A DNA stretch of 6,748 nt from Planctomycetaceae bacterium. Its GTDB lineage: Bacteria > Planctomycetota > Planctomycetia > Pirellulales > Pirellulaceae. The DNA is taken from contig SKVE01000714.1 of assembly GCA_007129635.1 (NCBI GenBank), forward strand, positions 1 through 6,748. Direction: 5' to 3'. A model generated the notes under the pieces. The model was not told where the DNA came from and made no database searches. It was given only the letters and a program-made list of their open reading frames with translations. Made by a program: the position numbers and the translations under genes. Positions 4,992-6,748 of this stretch are shown piece by piece. How positions within the stretch are numbered: the first letter of the stretch is position 1; the number at the start of each line of letters is the position of its first letter.

Positions 4992-6748
4992 TCGTCCAGC
5001 ATTGCGCGGGCGTGCCGAGCCAGGTGGCCGCGCAGGTCGGTGGTGTAGGCCCGCAACGTGGCCGCGCCAATCCCTTCGTGGTCCCCTAAACGGTACAAGG
5101 TCCGGGCAAGCAGCAACTCGCGGAGCGACTCGCGCCGCGTGTGAACGGCGTTCAAGTATCGCTGGTATTGCGCGTCGTGCGCTTTCGCAACGTGGACCGT
5201 GTCATGGACGTGACCCGACATACCGGGCATGCGGAGCAGTTCGGCCAGGGGCTCGACCGCTGCCTTGTCGCCCAGCCGTTCCAAGGCCACTGCCACCGCG
5301 CGATGGTGCGAAAAGGCCGCGTCGGCGTCCAGCATGGCTGCTTTTTCGAGGATCACCGCCACTGCCTCCGGGACACCGGTCATACCCAACGCGATGATGG
5401 CCTTGTCCAACGGGCTGAGCGCATCGCCCGATTGGCCCATGCCCATGTAATTCCACCCCTGATCCCACTGGTCAGCCGCACGCACCTTTTCCAGCAGCGG
5501 CTGGGCGCCGGTAGCGTCGCCAAACAGCAAGGCCAGCATCAGGGCATAGGCGTAGCGTTTGTCCCCTTCGCTCGATCGAAACGCATCGCGCAGCAACGGC
5601 AGTGCTTCCTCGCGATGAAAGGTGACGATGGCCGCAGCTTGATAGCTTTCCGTCGCCTCCAGGACGGCCGCCGCAATCTCCTCGGCCGACACGCGCAGCG
5701 AGTCTTCTTGCTCGAGCACCCGCTCCGGCAGGTAGTCCAATTCGACCAATCTCCGCTGCACGGCTCGGACATCGATCTCGCGCACCGCCAGACCCTCGCG
5801 CGCGGCGGTTGCGGCGGCCAGCCCCGCCGCATAACCCTGATTCTGAATGCAAGGTTGCATGCGCACCAGGGGCACGGCGTCGCGGTGGACGCTGATGCCC
5901 AAGCCGGTCACCAGCAACCCCTCGATCCCCTTGGGCAGCAAGCACCGATAGGGAATGTCCACCTGGAATCGGGCGCCACTCATGGGCTGGGTTTCCAACA
6001 TCAGGTAGGGGTCCGTCGAAAAACCATGCGAGTCGTAGTTGGTCAGCGCTTGGCTGATCGTGTCGGGATAGGTGCGGCCGACCGTTTGGTCCAGGATGGT
6101 CATGTAGAAGTCGCCGATGATCCGCCGGCGCTCGCGCGTGTCGATCAGTTGCCCCTGGTCGAATGCCTCCGGATACTTTTGCTTGGCGTACACGAACACA
6201 TGCCAGACGTCCAGCATGTCAGTCTCGTCGACGATGGTGAAATCCGAGTTGGTATAGTTGGCGCCCAGCCGCCGTGGGGGCAGGCCCGTCCCCTGCATAC
6301 CGAACTCGCCCGCGCCGGTGTAATCGGTCTGGGCACCGGCCGCCGCGGCGATATCGGCGTTGCCGGTCGAGTCGATCACGACGTCGGCCAGTACCACGCC
6401 GCGACCCGCCGGGGTGGCGACGACCGCGCCGACCACACGGTCGCCGTCGATCACCGCGCCGACACCGATGGTGCCGAACCAGATATCGGCCCCGTCGTCT
6501 AACAAAGTTTGGCGCCACCACTGGGCCCGCTGCTCCGGCCACCATCGGCGCTCGCCTGGCACCGTCGAGGTGAAGCCACTGCGGTTGCCATGATGATAGT
6601 TGCTGATGTAGCCCGCCGTCCCCACGCCGCCCAGCATGTGCAGGTACTCGACCACCAGCACCTTAGCGCCCTCCCGCGCCGCGCCGATGCCCGCCGGTGC
6701 TCCGCCGGTGCCTCCGCCGATGACCACGACGTCGTAGCGGCCGAGTAC
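4988..6748 (-). CDS. FAD-dependent oxidoreductase with HEAT-like C-terminal repeats (5' end outside window)
   Basis: At least 586 residues are visible and the N-terminus lies beyond the right edge. The visible start YDVVVIGGGTGGAPAG is the dinucleotide-binding Rossmann motif (GxGxxG type), with the acidic end of strand two in KVLVVEYLHMLGG. VVIDSTGNADIAAAAGA matches the second FAD-contacting block of FAD_oxidored-type (PF12831-like) enzymes, and PKGIEGLLVTGLGISVHRDA is the C-terminal FAD-binding block, which usually follows the substrate domain. The last 200 residues or so form helical HEAT/PBS-like repeats (TFHREEALPLLRDAF, LDKAIIALGMTGVPEAVAVI, HHRAVAVALERLGDKAAVEPL). Enzymes of this kind are common near carbohydrate-degradation genes in planctomycetes, but the substrate cannot be read from sequence. 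The TGA overlaps the GTG of the antiporter gene. No signal peptide can be judged because the N-terminus is missing. Confidence 0.85.
   Translation of the reverse strand, partial: VLGRYDVVVIGGGTGGAPAGIGAAREGAKVLVVEYLHMLGGVGTAGYISNYHHGNRSGFTSTVPGERRWWPEQRAQWWRQTLLDDGADIWFGTIGVGAVIDGDRVVGAVVATPAGRGVVLADVVIDSTGNADIAAAAGAQTDYTGAGEFGMQGTGLPPRRLGANYTNSDFTIVDETDMLDVWHVFVYAKQKYPEAFDQGQLIDTRERRRIIGDFYMTILDQTVGRTYPDTISQALTNYDSHGFSTDPYLMLETQPMSGARFQVDIPYRCLLPKGIEGLLVTGLGISVHRDAVPLVRMQPCIQNQGYAAGLAAATAAREGLAVREIDVRAVQRRLVELDYLPERVLEQEDSLRVSAEEIAAAVLEATESYQAAAIVTFHREEALPLLRDAFRSSEGDKRYAYALMLALLFGDATGAQPLLEKVRAADQWDQGWNYMGMGQSGDALSPLDKAIIALGMTGVPEAVAVILEKAAMLDADAAFSHHRAVAVALERLGDKAAVEPLAELLRMPGMSGHVHDTVHVAKAHDAQYQRYLNAVHTRRESLRELLLARTLYRLGDHEGIGAATLRAYTTDLRGHLARHARAMLDE

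Noticed and set aside
4432..5397. 321-residue open frame on the + strand
   Set aside because: It is Arg/Pro/Ser-rich shadow sequence spanning the antisense of two real genes and their junction.
5141..6502. 453-residue open frame on the + strand
   Set aside because: It lies antisense to the oxidoreductase, whose translation carries clear FAD motifs. The + strand product is His/Arg/Gly-rich with no domain, typical of antisense frames in GC-rich genes.

Overview
The window is GC-rich and shows features I associate with planctomycetes (Pirellulales-like). These are a RAYT-type transposase with GTAG-headed palindromes, a secreted-domain NhaC-family antiporter, and an FAD oxidoreductase with a HEAT-repeat tail. 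The taxonomic call is inference; no rRNA or marker gene is present.

Left part (1-1353, + strand). A perfect array of seven 13-bp units leads into a REP/BIME element. Then comes an intact-looking REP-associated tyrosine transposase (178-858), whose stop codon lies inside a second BIME copy. A third copy follows in tandem, and then a short open frame of unknown function (1042-1353) that ends inside a different interspersed repeat. Each full BIME is 103 bp: two inverted hairpins, each headed by GTAGCA, with 7-bp stems and TCC loops but different stem sequences. Transposase plus cognate palindromes form a self-contained REP system (a 'REPtron').

Middle part (about 1320-2918, mostly - strand remnants). 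This is a gene graveyard between and beside two inverted copies of a roughly 47-bp interspersed repeat (1331-1379 and 2550-2596). It holds a broken vapBC toxin-antitoxin pair (nonsense codon in vapB, probable frameshift, vapC cut to 57 residues) and an unrecognised C-terminal gene fragment ending just upstream of vapB. It also holds a small Cys-rich hypothetical gene with a good terminator, and a fragment of an ArdC-like antirestriction protein cut exactly at a repeat copy. This looks like an eroded mobile or defence island.

Right part (2919-6748, - strand). Two substantial genes have a GTG start overlapping the preceding TGA stop. The upstream one is an FAD-dependent oxidoreductase with HEAT-like C-terminal repeats, whose 5' end lies beyond the window. 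The downstream one is an NhaC-family Na+/H+ antiporter with an extra N-terminal exported domain. Their arrangement suggests one transcription unit, though the real antiporter start is uncertain. No previously unknown defence or metabolic system is demonstrable. The most interesting region is the transposase with its REP-derived repeats.
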